NCBI GenBank assembly: GCA_964547485.1
Contig: CAZJNU010000029.1
Location: 1 to 28,218 of the forward strand
Reading direction: 5' to 3'
DNA: 28,218 nt
From: JACJWR01 sp964547485
GTDB lineage: Bacteria > Actinomycetota > Actinomycetes > S36-B12 > UBA10799
In this document: positions 15,611-23,775 of the stretch, in pieces
How positions within the stretch are numbered: position 1 is the first letter of the stretch
Layout: each line of letters opens with the position of its first letter
The notes under the pieces: model-generated
Told to the model about the DNA's origin: nothing
Databases searched by the model: none
Seen by the model: the letters and a program-made list of their open reading frames with translations, nothing else
Program-made: the position numbers and the translations under genes

Positions 15611-16594
15611 GTGAGCAATACCGCGCTCGCCGTCCTGGTGATGCTGGTGTCGTCCGCGATGTACGCCCTCAGTTTCGTGCTGCAGTACCGGGGCACCCAG
15701 CAGTCGATCGGACTGGACGCGACTACGACAACTGATCGCGCACCCGGACCCTTGCCTGCCGGCGGCGAACCGGGAGGCGACCTGGCTGGAGCCGAACCAA
15801 GCGGCGACCGGCGCGGAGTGGCGCGCCTCGCACGCAACCCCGCGTGGCTGTTCGGCGTGGTGCTGTTCGGACTGTCCTTCCTCGTCCACTTGGTCGCCTT
15901 GAGTCTGGGGGCGGTGGCGGTCGTTCAGCCCCTACTCGTGACCGAACTCATCTTCATACCTCCGTTCGCCGCCCTGATCAACCACACTCGGATTGGCCGT
16001 CGGGATTGGCTCGCCATCCTGGTCGTCTGCGCGGGCCTGGCCGGGTTCCTGACAGTGGCGGCACCCAGTCAGGGGTCGAAGATCCCCAGCGCCACCGAGT
16101 GGGCGATCCTGCTGAGTTCGTTCCTCGCGGCTATGGCCGTACTGATGCTGTTCGGCCGAGGCCGCGGGGACACCGTTCGAGCGACGCTGTTCGGCGTTGC
16201 GGCAGGGCTGGCCAATGCCCTCCTGGCGTTGACCGCCAAGGGAGCCTTCGCAGGGCACCATCCGTCGATCGGCGACTGGCTCAGCGACCCGCTGGTGTGG
16301 GTGACGGTGGTGGTTGCCTGGCTGACGGTTGGCACAACTGCACTTGCCTTCCGCGCCGGGCCGATCACCGCGTCGACCCCGGCAATGATCGCGGTCAATC
16401 CGGTGGTGTCATCGTTGGCGGCCATGTGGCTGTTCGGCGAGACGATTCGTACGACCCCGATCGCCCTCGTCCTGACCGCCGGCTGCACAGTGGTCGTCAT
16501 CATCGGCGTTTACATCCTGTCCAACTCAACGGCCGTCCACCCTGACGACGCGGCTCCGAGGGTCCCGGCCGAGGACCGGTCGGACGCCAGCTAG
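15611..16594 (+). CDS. DMT-superfamily (EamA/NIPA-like) transporter
   Basis: A 327-residue membrane protein with about nine hydrophobic segments, the second half including TPAMIAVNPVVSSLAAMWLFGETI, the EamA-type helix pair with the conserved Glu. A hydrophilic loop rich in Gly, Pro and Ala (about 36-70) between the first two segments is unusual for DMT proteins. The GTG at 15611 follows GGAGG by 5 bases. Members export metabolites or carry magnesium and other small ions; the substrate is unknown. It is divergent from one amidohydrolase and convergent, 8 bases apart, with another, which suggests it moves a substrate or product of these enzymes. Confidence 0.8.
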   Translation: MSNTALAVLVMLVSSAMYALSFVLQYRGTQQSIGLDATTTTDRAPGPLPAGGEPGGDLAGAEPSGDRRGVARLARNPAWLFGVVLFGLSFLVHLVALSLGAVAVVQPLLVTELIFIPPFAALINHTRIGRRDWLAILVVCAGLAGFLTVAAPSQGSKIPSATEWAILLSSFLAAMAVLMLFGRGRGDTVRATLFGVAAGLANALLALTAKGAFAGHHPSIGDWLSDPLVWVTVVVAWLTVGTTALAFRAGPITASTPAMIAVNPVVSSLAAMWLFGETIRTTPIALVLTAGCTVVVIIGVYILSNSTAVHPDDAAPRVPAEDRSDAS

Positions 16595-16595
16595 A

Positions 16596-16615
16596 GCAGC
16601 GGTCAGACCGGCTGC
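16596..16615. terminator. hairpin between convergent stop codons
   Basis: GCAGC-GGT (16596-16603) pairs with ACC-G-GCTGC (16607-16615) around a CAG loop with one bulged G. It sits on the 8-base gap between the transporter and amidohydrolase stops and could serve both strands. Confidence 0.4.
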
Positions 16616-18267
16616 ACTCGCCCCTCGAAGACCGTCGCCACCACGCCGATATCCTTCAACCCGTCGGCGCCGCCCTCGAATGGGTCAGCGTCCAGCACAG
16701 TGAAATCCGCTTTCTTGCCGGACCGAATTGAGCCCACCTCGTTCTCCAGCCGGAGGATCCAGGCAGCGTCGATCGTTATCGCCCGCAGCGCCTGCTCGAC
16801 CGTCAGGCACTCATTCGTCCCGATCGACTCACCAGAGAGGGTCTCTCGGTTCGCCGCGACCCACGCCAGCCGCAGAGGTTCCAACGGCGCCATCGGACAG
16901 TCCGAGTGCAACGCCAACGGTGTCCCTCGACCCACCAGCGACCCGAATCGGCTGATCTGGTGCGCCCGATCGGGACCCATACCTACTTCCGAGTACTTGT
17001 CGCCGAGCATGTAGACGTAGTACGGCTGGCCGGAGACTTGACCTCCCAACGCTGCCAACCGACGATTCTGGTCCTCCGTGCAGTAGCCCCAATGCTCCAT
17101 CGTGAACCGATGGTCGATCCGGGGGTGGCCATCGAACAACGACTCCAGCAGGTCCAGGCAGAACTGGGCACCCTCGTCTCCGTTGACATGGATATGGATC
17201 TGGTAGCCAGCGCCCCAGAAGGCCTCGGCCATCTGGGTCGTCACCTCGGGCGGGACGATCCACTCGCCGTGATGACCGTCGATATAGCCGGGCGCGCACA
17301 GTTTGAAGGCCTGACTGTAGAAGGCACCGTCGGCCATCAGTTTCACGTGCTTGTCGAAGAACACCTTGGACCCCGAGGTCTGCTCGAGCGCCAGGCACCT
17401 CTCCAACGCCTGCGCCGGAGTCGATCCGTCCCCGATGAAGGCGGTCTCAATCGGGGTCATCAGCAGCCGGAACGGCGTCTCGTCCCGTTCGAACGCCATC
17501 GACAGGATGCCCGCCTCGACCTCCGGGGTGGTGAAGAGCCCCGTGCCCATATCGGCGATGGTGGTCAGTCCACCGCGATGCGCCATCTCGGCGACAGTCA
17601 TCAGACCGCCGCCGATGCGCTCGGGCGCCATGAACCGCCCCTGCACGGCGGGCATCACAGCCATCAGGCCGGCCTCCCAGAAGCGCCCGCCGGCCAGATC
17701 AACGCAGGCGCGCACCTCCGGCTGCTCCGGCAACGAGTCGGGTCCCTCGATGTTGGCCCAGGCCAACGCGGGGGTGTTGAAGAACAGCTCGTGGAATGAC
17801 CGATGCCACAACACCACCGGCACGTCCGCGGACAATCGGGAGTCCAAATCGGACCGGGTGATCGGTCCGTGGAACAACGGGTGGTAGCCCCAGCTGAAGA
17901 ACGGTCCGTCGGTCGGGTCGTGGGCCGCGAACCGCTGCTCCAGCAGGGCCCAGTACTCCTCCGGCGTTGTCGCCCCCGGGTAGTCCCCGACCGGCAGCGA
18001 CCAGGGGTCGGGTGCAATGAAGGGCATCTGTGACAACACCGCTGGGAGGAACGGATGCAGGTGCGGATCGATGAACCCCGGCAGCACGATCTGGTCGGCG
18101 AAGGTGTCATCGATGGTGTACTCGTGCGCCGCCATCCAAGGCGCCAGATCGGCGAGCGTGCCGACGCCGGCCACTCGACCGTCCAACACTGCGACGGCAG
18201 TGGCCGTCGGGAGGGTGGGTTCCATCGTGTAGAACCTCTTGGCCGTGAACACGGTCAACGCTGACAT
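16603..18267 (-). CDS. YtcJ-like amidohydrolase, second paralog
   Basis: A 554-residue COG1574-type hydrolase. Key residues are PHLH (His69, His71), Lys309 in KLMADGA, HVNGD (His360), MEH (His392) and HSD (Asp456), with a C-terminal GKKADFTVLDADP. It shares architecture and motif spacing with the hydrolase at 13619-15358 but is clearly diverged, so the two may act on different or sequential substrates. AAAGGAG directly upstream fixes the ATG at 18267; an ATG five codons earlier lies over that ribosome binding site. The MFS transporter upstream ends 27 bases before it on the same strand, so the two are probably co-expressed as transporter plus hydrolase. Confidence 0.85.
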   Translation of the reverse strand: MSALTVFTAKRFYTMEPTLPTATAVAVLDGRVAGVGTLADLAPWMAAHEYTIDDTFADQIVLPGFIDPHLHPFLPAVLSQMPFIAPDPWSLPVGDYPGATTPEEYWALLEQRFAAHDPTDGPFFSWGYHPLFHGPITRSDLDSRLSADVPVVLWHRSFHELFFNTPALAWANIEGPDSLPEQPEVRACVDLAGGRFWEAGLMAVMPAVQGRFMAPERIGGGLMTVAEMAHRGGLTTIADMGTGLFTTPEVEAGILSMAFERDETPFRLLMTPIETAFIGDGSTPAQALERCLALEQTSGSKVFFDKHVKLMADGAFYSQAFKLCAPGYIDGHHGEWIVPPEVTTQMAEAFWGAGYQIHIHVNGDEGAQFCLDLLESLFDGHPRIDHRFTMEHWGYCTEDQNRRLAALGGQVSGQPYYVYMLGDKYSEVGMGPDRAHQISRFGSLVGRGTPLALHSDCPMAPLEPLRLAWVAANRETLSGESIGTNECLTVEQALRAITIDAAWILRLENEVGSIRSGKKADFTVLDADPFEGGADGLKDIGVVATVFEGRVQPV

Positions 18268-18294
18268 CTGGGCTCCTTTCATGGTTCAGTTCGG

Positions 18295-19827
18295 TCAGGC
18301 AGCAGCGGCGGCCGCGTTGGTGGCGTCGACTGCTCCGTGCTCCTTGGAGCGGGCCGAAGCCTTGCGTCCGAGGATCAGGATCACGACTGTGCACAGACCC
18401 ACGAGGCCCGCGAATGCGTACATGGCCACGGAGAACCCTTCCGTGTAGTAGCCGGTAATATCCGCCACGGTGGTCGTCCCGCCGGTGATGAACTTGCCCA
18501 CCTCTTCAGACGCCGCCTCCGAGGAGAGCCCGGCATCGGAGATCAACCTGGACGCGGTCACGGAACTGGCGATCGCCGCGCCGCCGGCCAGTCCGATCGC
18601 GTAGGCGAGTTGACCGACACACGTTCGCGAGGAGGTCACCGGACCGTAGAACGCCGGTGGCGATTCCTGCACGAACATCTGGCTCTGCGGGACCGTCATC
18701 ACGCCACAGCCGAAGAAGGCAACACAGAACACCGCCAGGAAGATCAGGCTTGACGACTGGGTGGCCAAGAGGCCCGCGCCGACCAATCCGGCCGCCGTGA
18801 TGACGCCGCCGACCACCAGCACGCCCACCGCAGAACGCCCCTTGCCGATGATCCGCCCGGCGAGGACAGAGGCCACAATGCTGAAGACCATGATCGGCAT
18901 TTGCCGAAGAGAAGCGGCGAACGGTGTGAAGCCATCGACGTACTGCCACAGGTTCGCGCTCAACAACTGGCCGACCGCTGACGCTGCGTTCCAGGCGAAT
19001 CCGCCCAGTGCTCCGACGAGAAAGAGCGGACTCTTGAACAACGAGACCGGATACGTCGGATTCTTGGCTCGCTTCTCGATTTGGATGAACGCAACCATGG
19101 CCAGCACGCCAACCGCCAGCGGAACCAGGGTGTTGGGCGAGGTCAGGCTCTTCGCCATACTGCTGACCCCGATCAGCAGCGCGACCACGCCGACCCCGAG
19201 CGCGACCAACCCCCAGTATTCCTTCTTCTCACTCTTGACCGGCGGCAGGTCCGGCAGAATCTTGAAGCACAGCAACGCACCGATCACGGCTACCACCGGG
19301 ATCATCAGGAACGCCGCGCGCCAACTCACCCCGGCGAGCGCAGATCCGAGCGGCAGGAAAATGAACAACGGCACCGAACACATCGCCGCGAAAATGCCCA
19401 GCGCCGGCGGGAACGCCCGATCCGTAGTCACCGAACGGACGAAGCCGAAAGAGCAGGCGAAGACCGCACCGAGTCCGACACCGGTGATCGCCCTGCCCAG
19501 TAGGAACACTGGTGCTGCTGGTGCGATGGCCGCAATCACGTCGCCGACGGCCGCCAGCAGCAGCGCGATCACCAGCATCTTGCGGCGACCGATCTTGTCT
19601 GCCACGACACCGGACGGCACGACCGTCGCGGCCAATGCCAGCGTCGAAATGGAGGCGGCGAGCGCCTGCATCGACGGGCTGAAACTCAGCGCCTTGGTGG
19701 CCTTCACCAGGGCCAGGTTGGCCACCATCGGGTCCGACATCTGGATGGCGCCGAGGATCCCGAGGAAGATCACCGGCAGCGAAGCGGCCTTATCTGAACG
19801 GATTACAGGGTGCGCAAGATCACTCAT
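18295..19827 (-). CDS. MFS transporter, 14-helix (DHA2-like)
   Basis: A 510-residue protein with 14 predicted membrane helices and the MFS motif A as GVVADKIGRRK between helices 2 and 3. Length and helix number fit the DHA2 drug/H+ antiporter group, although uptake of a small organic compound is equally possible. Two features place its start: a TAGGTT -10 box 7 bases before the ATG, and the box beginning with the stop codon of the upstream MFS gene. The amidohydrolase 27 bases downstream is probably in the same transcript, suggesting transport of that enzyme's substrate. The C-terminus is a short Ala-rich tail. Confidence 0.85.
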   Translation of the reverse strand: MSDLAHPVIRSDKAASLPVIFLGILGAIQMSDPMVANLALVKATKALSFSPSMQALAASISTLALAATVVPSGVVADKIGRRKMLVIALLLAAVGDVIAAIAPAAPVFLLGRAITGVGLGAVFACSFGFVRSVTTDRAFPPALGIFAAMCSVPLFIFLPLGSALAGVSWRAAFLMIPVVAVIGALLCFKILPDLPPVKSEKKEYWGLVALGVGVVALLIGVSSMAKSLTSPNTLVPLAVGVLAMVAFIQIEKRAKNPTYPVSLFKSPLFLVGALGGFAWNAASAVGQLLSANLWQYVDGFTPFAASLRQMPIMVFSIVASVLAGRIIGKGRSAVGVLVVGGVITAAGLVGAGLLATQSSSLIFLAVFCVAFFGCGVMTVPQSQMFVQESPPAFYGPVTSSRTCVGQLAYAIGLAGGAAIASSVTASRLISDAGLSSEAASEEVGKFITGGTTTVADITGYYTEGFSVAMYAFAGLVGLCTVVILILGRKASARSKEHGAVDATNAAAAAA

Positions 19828-19834
19828 GGCGCTG

Positions 19835-19840
19835 AACCTA
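19835..19840 (-). promoter_or_regulatory. -10 box TAGGTT made partly of a stop codon
   Basis: On the minus strand TAGGTT lies 7 bases before the ATG at 19827. Its TAG is the stop codon of the upstream MFS gene at 19838-19840. Confidence 0.5.
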
Positions 19841-21016
19841 CCGCCGTCGGGGACGTGATGCGCCGAAGTCAGCTATCCCGGGCACCGGGATCCGTGCCGC
19901 GGCGAACCAGACCCCGGCCGCCCCGACCAGCGCCGCACTCGCGGCGACCAGCCACACCCACGACCAGCCGACTGCGCCCGCCACCAATCCGAGGATGGCC
20001 GGTCCAACCAGCAGTCCGACCGCGACTCCTGTCTGGCTCACCCCGCTGGCGGCCGCGGTGGACGTTGGAAATCGCCTCGCCACCGCCAGGTGTTGCAGTC
20101 CCGGCCAGCCCCAGCCAAAGGCGTTGGCCACCACCAGACCGACGGCATAGGCGGCTATCGAATCCGTCGCCATCGCCATCCAACCGAGGGCGCCCAGCAC
20201 GCAGAGGGCGGCCATGGCGTGCAGGGAATCAAACGGCAGCCGGTCCGCCAGCACTCCGGAGCCGAGCCGCACCACCAAACCGGCCAGCCCGCCAGCAGCG
20301 ACGAGGTAGCCGGCCGCGGATTCGGAGAATCCGACCTCCACGCCCCCTGCCGCCCCCAACGCGCCAATCGAGGTGGCCGCAATCACCGCTGCGCTGACAC
20401 TCACGGCCAACAGCCAGAGCGGCTTGCGCAAGGAACTTGGAACAGCCGATTCGGACCGGCCTGGATACCTGGTCATGTCAGCCGGCACCAGCAACATGGC
20501 GCCGACCACGCCAACCGCCGCGAGCAGGTAGGTGCTTCGCCAACCGAGGGGCAGCGCCACCAAGGGCACCGCCAATCCGCCCAGGAGTGTGGCCAGCGGG
20601 ATACCAGACTGCTTGATCGCGAAGCCTAGACCGAACCGCGCCGGTGACACTTGGGCTGCCACCAGCGCATTGCCCGCCGGCTGTCCCAGAGCGTTCGCGC
20701 AACCGCCCACCAGGAGCGCGAATCCCAGCAGCGGAATGGCCGGGCTGACCGCGGCGAGCAGAAGGGCGCAGGCGGCGATCAGCGCACTGAGGCGCAAACT
20801 GCGGCGCACGCCCCACTGCCCGACGCGGCGGCCCAACGGCGCGCTGCCGACCATGGTCGCAACGGCGAACAGCGATGAAAGAATCGCCACCGACGCTGGC
20901 GAGACATTAAAGTCCCGGCCGATCTGCACCGCCATGGCGCCGGTCAGGAAGAGCGGCAGCACGGCCATCAGGTTCACGGTCACCGCCGCCAGCACTGCCC
21001 GCCGCCCCGGAGTCAC
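19838..21016 (-). CDS. MFS transporter, 12-helix
   Basis: A 392-residue protein with 12 predicted membrane helices and an Arg-rich motif A variant, PLGRRVGQWGVRR, between helices 2 and 3. The second half contains LLVGPAILGLVAGAVGWSW. It resembles small-solute or drug MFS permeases; no substrate can be inferred. The GTG at 21016 is preceded by TAGCGT at 6 bases, and there is no Shine-Dalgarno sequence, so the transcript is probably leaderless. It lies 10 bases upstream of a second, unrelated-length MFS gene which has its own promoter box, so they need not act together. It is divergent from the DM13 gene. Confidence 0.8.
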   Translation of the reverse strand: MTPGRRAVLAAVTVNLMAVLPLFLTGAMAVQIGRDFNVSPASVAILSSLFAVATMVGSAPLGRRVGQWGVRRSLRLSALIAACALLLAAVSPAIPLLGFALLVGGCANALGQPAGNALVAAQVSPARFGLGFAIKQSGIPLATLLGGLAVPLVALPLGWRSTYLLAAVGVVGAMLLVPADMTRYPGRSESAVPSSLRKPLWLLAVSVSAAVIAATSIGALGAAGGVEVGFSESAAGYLVAAGGLAGLVVRLGSGVLADRLPFDSLHAMAALCVLGALGWMAMATDSIAAYAVGLVVANAFGWGWPGLQHLAVARRFPTSTAAASGVSQTGVAVGLLVGPAILGLVAGAVGWSWVWLVAASAALVGAAGVWFAAARIPVPGIADFGASRPRRR

Positions 21017-21022
21017 CCGTCA

Positions 21023-21028
21023 ACGCTA
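21023..21028 (-). promoter_or_regulatory. -10 box TAGCGT, leaderless start of the 12-helix MFS
   Basis: On the minus strand TAGCGT is 6 bases before the GTG at 21016. No Shine-Dalgarno sequence is present. Confidence 0.55.
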
Positions 21029-21155
21029 CGCGGCTGTCGGCCCCGACACCGCGGCACACGGCAGCCAGCCGGGCACCCTATGCTGACTGCGCCTGGCGCG
21101 ACCCGCGGGGTCCCGACGGTTGGGCCGGACAGACCAAGTGAGAAGGAGGGCGGCA

Positions 21156-21740
21156 ATGGCGAAGCCCGGGGGCCGACGCCGCCTGTGGACAGTCCTCGGC
21201 GTGCTGATCGCCGTTGTGGTGGTGATCGGGTTGCTCGTGTTCGAACCCTGGAAACTCTTTGTCGACCAGCGCGTCGACGAGGCACTCCCGACCGCCAGCA
21301 GCTCCGCTCAACCCGCTTCGCCAGCGCCCGGCGGCAGCGCGACTCCCGCCACGCCCGGCACCGGCGGGAGTCCGGCACCTATGGCGGCACCGACCGTGTT
21401 GGCGATCGGCAATTTCGTGTCCCAAGAACATGAGACGAAGGGCACGGCCACGATTCTGCGCCTTGCGGACGGTCAGCGGATCCTTCGACTTACGGATTTC
21501 GAGACCAGCAACGGACCGGACCTGCAGGTGTGGTTGACAGACCAGCCGGTCCAAACCGACAACGAGGGCTGGTTCCTGTTCGATGACGGCAAGTACACCT
21601 CGCTCGGCGGTCTGAAGGGGAACATCGGCGACCAGAACTACCCGATTCCGGCGGACGTCAACCTCGCCGACTACCGCAGCGTCAGCATCTGGTGCGATCG
21701 CTTCAGCGTGTCCTTCGGCGCCGCCGAATTGAACCTCTGA
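21156..21740 (+). CDS. membrane-anchored DM13-domain protein
   Basis: A 194-residue protein. A basic N-terminus and one membrane helix (about 10-28, WTVLGVLIAVVVVIGLLVF) anchor it; a Pro/Ala/Ser/Gly linker (about 45-85) follows, then a DM13 domain with GNFVSQEHETKGTATI, SNGPDLQVWL, GLKGNIGDQNYPIP and SIWCDRFSVSFGAAEL. DM13 domains are proposed to have an extracellular redox role through their conserved Cys, seen here in the WC. AAGGAGG upstream fixes the ATG at 21156 over one at 21120. The SRPBCC gene follows on the same strand with its own promoter box. The role in this organism is unknown. Confidence 0.8.
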   Translation: MAKPGGRRRLWTVLGVLIAVVVVIGLLVFEPWKLFVDQRVDEALPTASSSAQPASPAPGGSATPATPGTGGSPAPMAAPTVLAIGNFVSQEHETKGTATILRLADGQRILRLTDFETSNGPDLQVWLTDQPVQTDNEGWFLFDDGKYTSLGGLKGNIGDQNYPIPADVNLADYRSVSIWCDRFSVSFGAAELNL

Positions 21741-21783
21741 CCTCGTTTGATCTGCTGATCGGGCAACATTGCGCTTCGGTCGT

Positions 21784-21789
21784 TAGCCT
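21784..21789 (+). promoter_or_regulatory. -10 box TAGCCT, leaderless start of the SRPBCC gene
   Basis: TAGCCT is followed by 7 bases and the ATG at 21797. No Shine-Dalgarno sequence is visible. Confidence 0.55.
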
Positions 21790-21796
21790 GCGGAAC

Positions 21797-22228
21797 ATGA
21801 GCGTATCCGGATCGAAATCAGTCTTGATTGATGCCCCGCTGGCCGACGTTCTCGCGATCGTGCGAGATATCGATGGGCAGTCCTCCTGGTTCCCCGGAAC
21901 CATCTCCTCGGAGGTACTGGAGTCAGACGCCGATGGCCTTCCTACCCGTGCGAAGTTGGTCAACGACGTGAAGGTGGCCAAGGACGAATTCGAGTTGAAC
22001 TACACCAACACAGACGACAGCCTGTCGTGGTCGTTGGCGGCCCCAAGCAAGGCGCAGAAGGAGCAGGACGGTTCCTGGACTTTCGCAGCCAAGGGCGGGA
22101 AAACGGAGGCGACCTTCAGCCTCACCATCAACTCGGCCCTGCCGCTGCCCGGTTTCATGCAGAAGCGGGTGCTGAACGACACCCTGAAGAACGGCACCGA
22201 AGCCCTGAAGAAGCGCGCCGAAGGCTGA
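21797..22228 (+). CDS. SRPBCC-family (START-like) protein
   Basis: A 143-residue protein with the family's opening strand and helix, SKSVLIDAPLADVLAIVRDIDGQSSWFPG, and a C-terminal long helix (LPGFMQKRVLNDTLKNGTEALKKRAEG). Between them the strands form the helix-grip hydrophobic cavity. Actinobacteria carry many such proteins, called polyketide cyclase/dehydrase-like; most have unknown hydrophobic ligands. The ATG at 21797 is selected by a TAGCCT -10 box 7 bases upstream, and an in-frame ATG at 21692 would read Arg-rich non-family sequence. A strong hairpin follows the gene. Confidence 0.8.
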   Translation: MSVSGSKSVLIDAPLADVLAIVRDIDGQSSWFPGTISSEVLESDADGLPTRAKLVNDVKVAKDEFELNYTNTDDSLSWSLAAPSKAQKEQDGSWTFAAKGGKTEATFSLTINSALPLPGFMQKRVLNDTLKNGTEALKKRAEG

Positions 22229-22239
22229 GCTCCAAGGCC

Positions 22240-22268
22240 GGTTCCCAGGGCAGGTTGCGCTGGGAACC
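22240..22268. terminator. strong bidirectional hairpin
   Basis: GGTTCCCAG (22240-22248) and CTGGGAACC (22260-22268) pair perfectly around an 11-base loop, followed by TGTCTTGCT. It lies between the SRPBCC and glycoside hydrolase stops and suits termination of both. Confidence 0.75.
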
Positions 22269-22291
22269 TGTCTTGCTCTCGGCAGGACCCG

Positions 22292-23596
22292 TCAGTGTTC
22301 CGCGAACAGCCGCGGAGACCGGGTGACCGTGATCGATCCCCTACTCGGACCGCCGCCCAGCTCCGACAGGTTGGAAGTGGCCCAGATCGATCCGCTCCGC
22401 ATTGGAATCTTCTGCACGGACCGGTCTCTCGTCCACGCGACCCAGAAACCCTTCTTCGCCTTGGGTGCGAAGAACCGACAGGCCGTGATCATCGGTCGCC
22501 AGACCGCGTCGCCACAGCGCTGCAGGGTGGCGCCGCGGAGTGAGTCGAAGGTCCGCTGGAACGCAATCGCGGCATTGCTGCTCCGATCGGTCATCCCGCC
22601 ACCCATCTGGATGCCGGTGAAGTCGTCGTAGATATTCGACCAGGCGTACCAGTACTGCCGCTGATACCCCTGCCGAAGACCACGGACGAACGCCCGCACG
22701 AGTTCCATCGCGCCGTCCCGGTCGGAGTAATGACCCGTCGGCCGGGTCGCGCTCGCTCCGTTGTCGCGCAGGTTGAATTCGGTGTCCCACTTGGGCTTGC
22801 CGGCGTAACCGTTGGCGGCGATGACGCCCGCCGTCCGCTCCATGATGTCCTCCCGGGCGGCACTGCTGGCGGAGTAGTGGTGCAGCGCCAGCACGTCGAA
22901 CCTCGACCCTCTCGCCCGCAGGGCGCGCAGGTACCTGTTGAAGGAGTCGAGCCTGATCCTCTTCCAGGTCTCGGTCTCCGAACCCAGAATGACCCAGGAA
23001 GCGGTCAACACCCGCGCCGTGGGATCGAGCTTCCGGACAGCGCCATGAAGCACCGACGTCAGATCCGCGGCCTGCTCAGGTGTACCGGCGAAGAAGCCGG
23101 GCATATTCGCCTCGTTGATGGGCTCATACCCGGAGAACGCCCAGCCGTATCGCTTGATCACCTGCCGGATGTACACGTTGTAGTGGCCAATGATCGGGGC
23201 CTCATCTGTGACATTGCGGCTGTGGAGGTACCACTCGCTACTCGTCCTGGCGTTCTGTCCTCGCGGTGTTGCCCACTTGGGGGTCCGACAGAACGTGTAA
23301 GTGATGTCCCGATAGCCCCACGACCGGACCTTCTGCACCCAGTAGTCCATGATCGCCCAGTTCCACTTCGCCGGATTCGACTCATTGACTGGTTGGATCT
23401 CGTCCCAACCCGGAGCGCAGTTCAGGCGGAAGGGTCCATGCGGCACCTTCGGGTTCTGCCAGAACGAGTGCATACCGAAGGTGGACGGGCCAATCGGCCC
23501 CGACTGGGCAGCCGCTGTGGCGGGCACTGTTACGCCAGCTAGGAGCAGCAGGATGGCAACGGCCGCGGCCCCGGCCGCCCTGATGGATTTGTTCAC
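22292..23596 (-). CDS. exported glycoside hydrolase, clan GH-A-like
   Basis: A 434-residue exported protein. Residues 1-30 form a signal peptide with an ATAAA cleavage region. The catalytic domain has PINEAN (Glu162), the position of the acid/base residue in clan GH-A, and WDTEFN (Glu273), the likely nucleophile; spacing of about 110 residues fits GH5/GH39-like enzymes. A Trp-rich patch (RQYWYAWSNIYDDF) probably lines the sugar site. A C-terminal domain of about 75 residues, with two Cys, looks like a beta sandwich. It should hydrolyse a beta-linked glycan outside the cell; the sugar is unknown. The start is GTG with only a weak ribosome binding site. The adjoining large membrane protein is divergent. 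Confidence 0.72.
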   Translation of the reverse strand: MNKSIRAAGAAAVAILLLLAGVTVPATAAAQSGPIGPSTFGMHSFWQNPKVPHGPFRLNCAPGWDEIQPVNESNPAKWNWAIMDYWVQKVRSWGYRDITYTFCRTPKWATPRGQNARTSSEWYLHSRNVTDEAPIIGHYNVYIRQVIKRYGWAFSGYEPINEANMPGFFAGTPEQAADLTSVLHGAVRKLDPTARVLTASWVILGSETETWKRIRLDSFNRYLRALRARGSRFDVLALHHYSASSAAREDIMERTAGVIAANGYAGKPKWDTEFNLRDNGASATRPTGHYSDRDGAMELVRAFVRGLRQGYQRQYWYAWSNIYDDFTGIQMGGGMTDRSSNAAIAFQRTFDSLRGATLQRCGDAVWRPMITACRFFAPKAKKGFWVAWTRDRSVQKIPMRSGSIWATSNLSELGGGPSRGSITVTRSPRLFAEH

Positions 23597-23775
23597 AGCA
23601 CCGAATTCCGTCGACGTAGAGCCCCCACGGCCAGCTCAAGGCACCACCCTAACTGCCTACCGGCCAGTCGGCCGCGAGGCTTGAAGGAACCTTTACCGCG
23701 AGGTGGTCAGAGGGGCGATACTGAGCAGGAACTCGGGTGGTGATCCGCCTGACCAGGTCGAGAAGGGGGTGCGTC

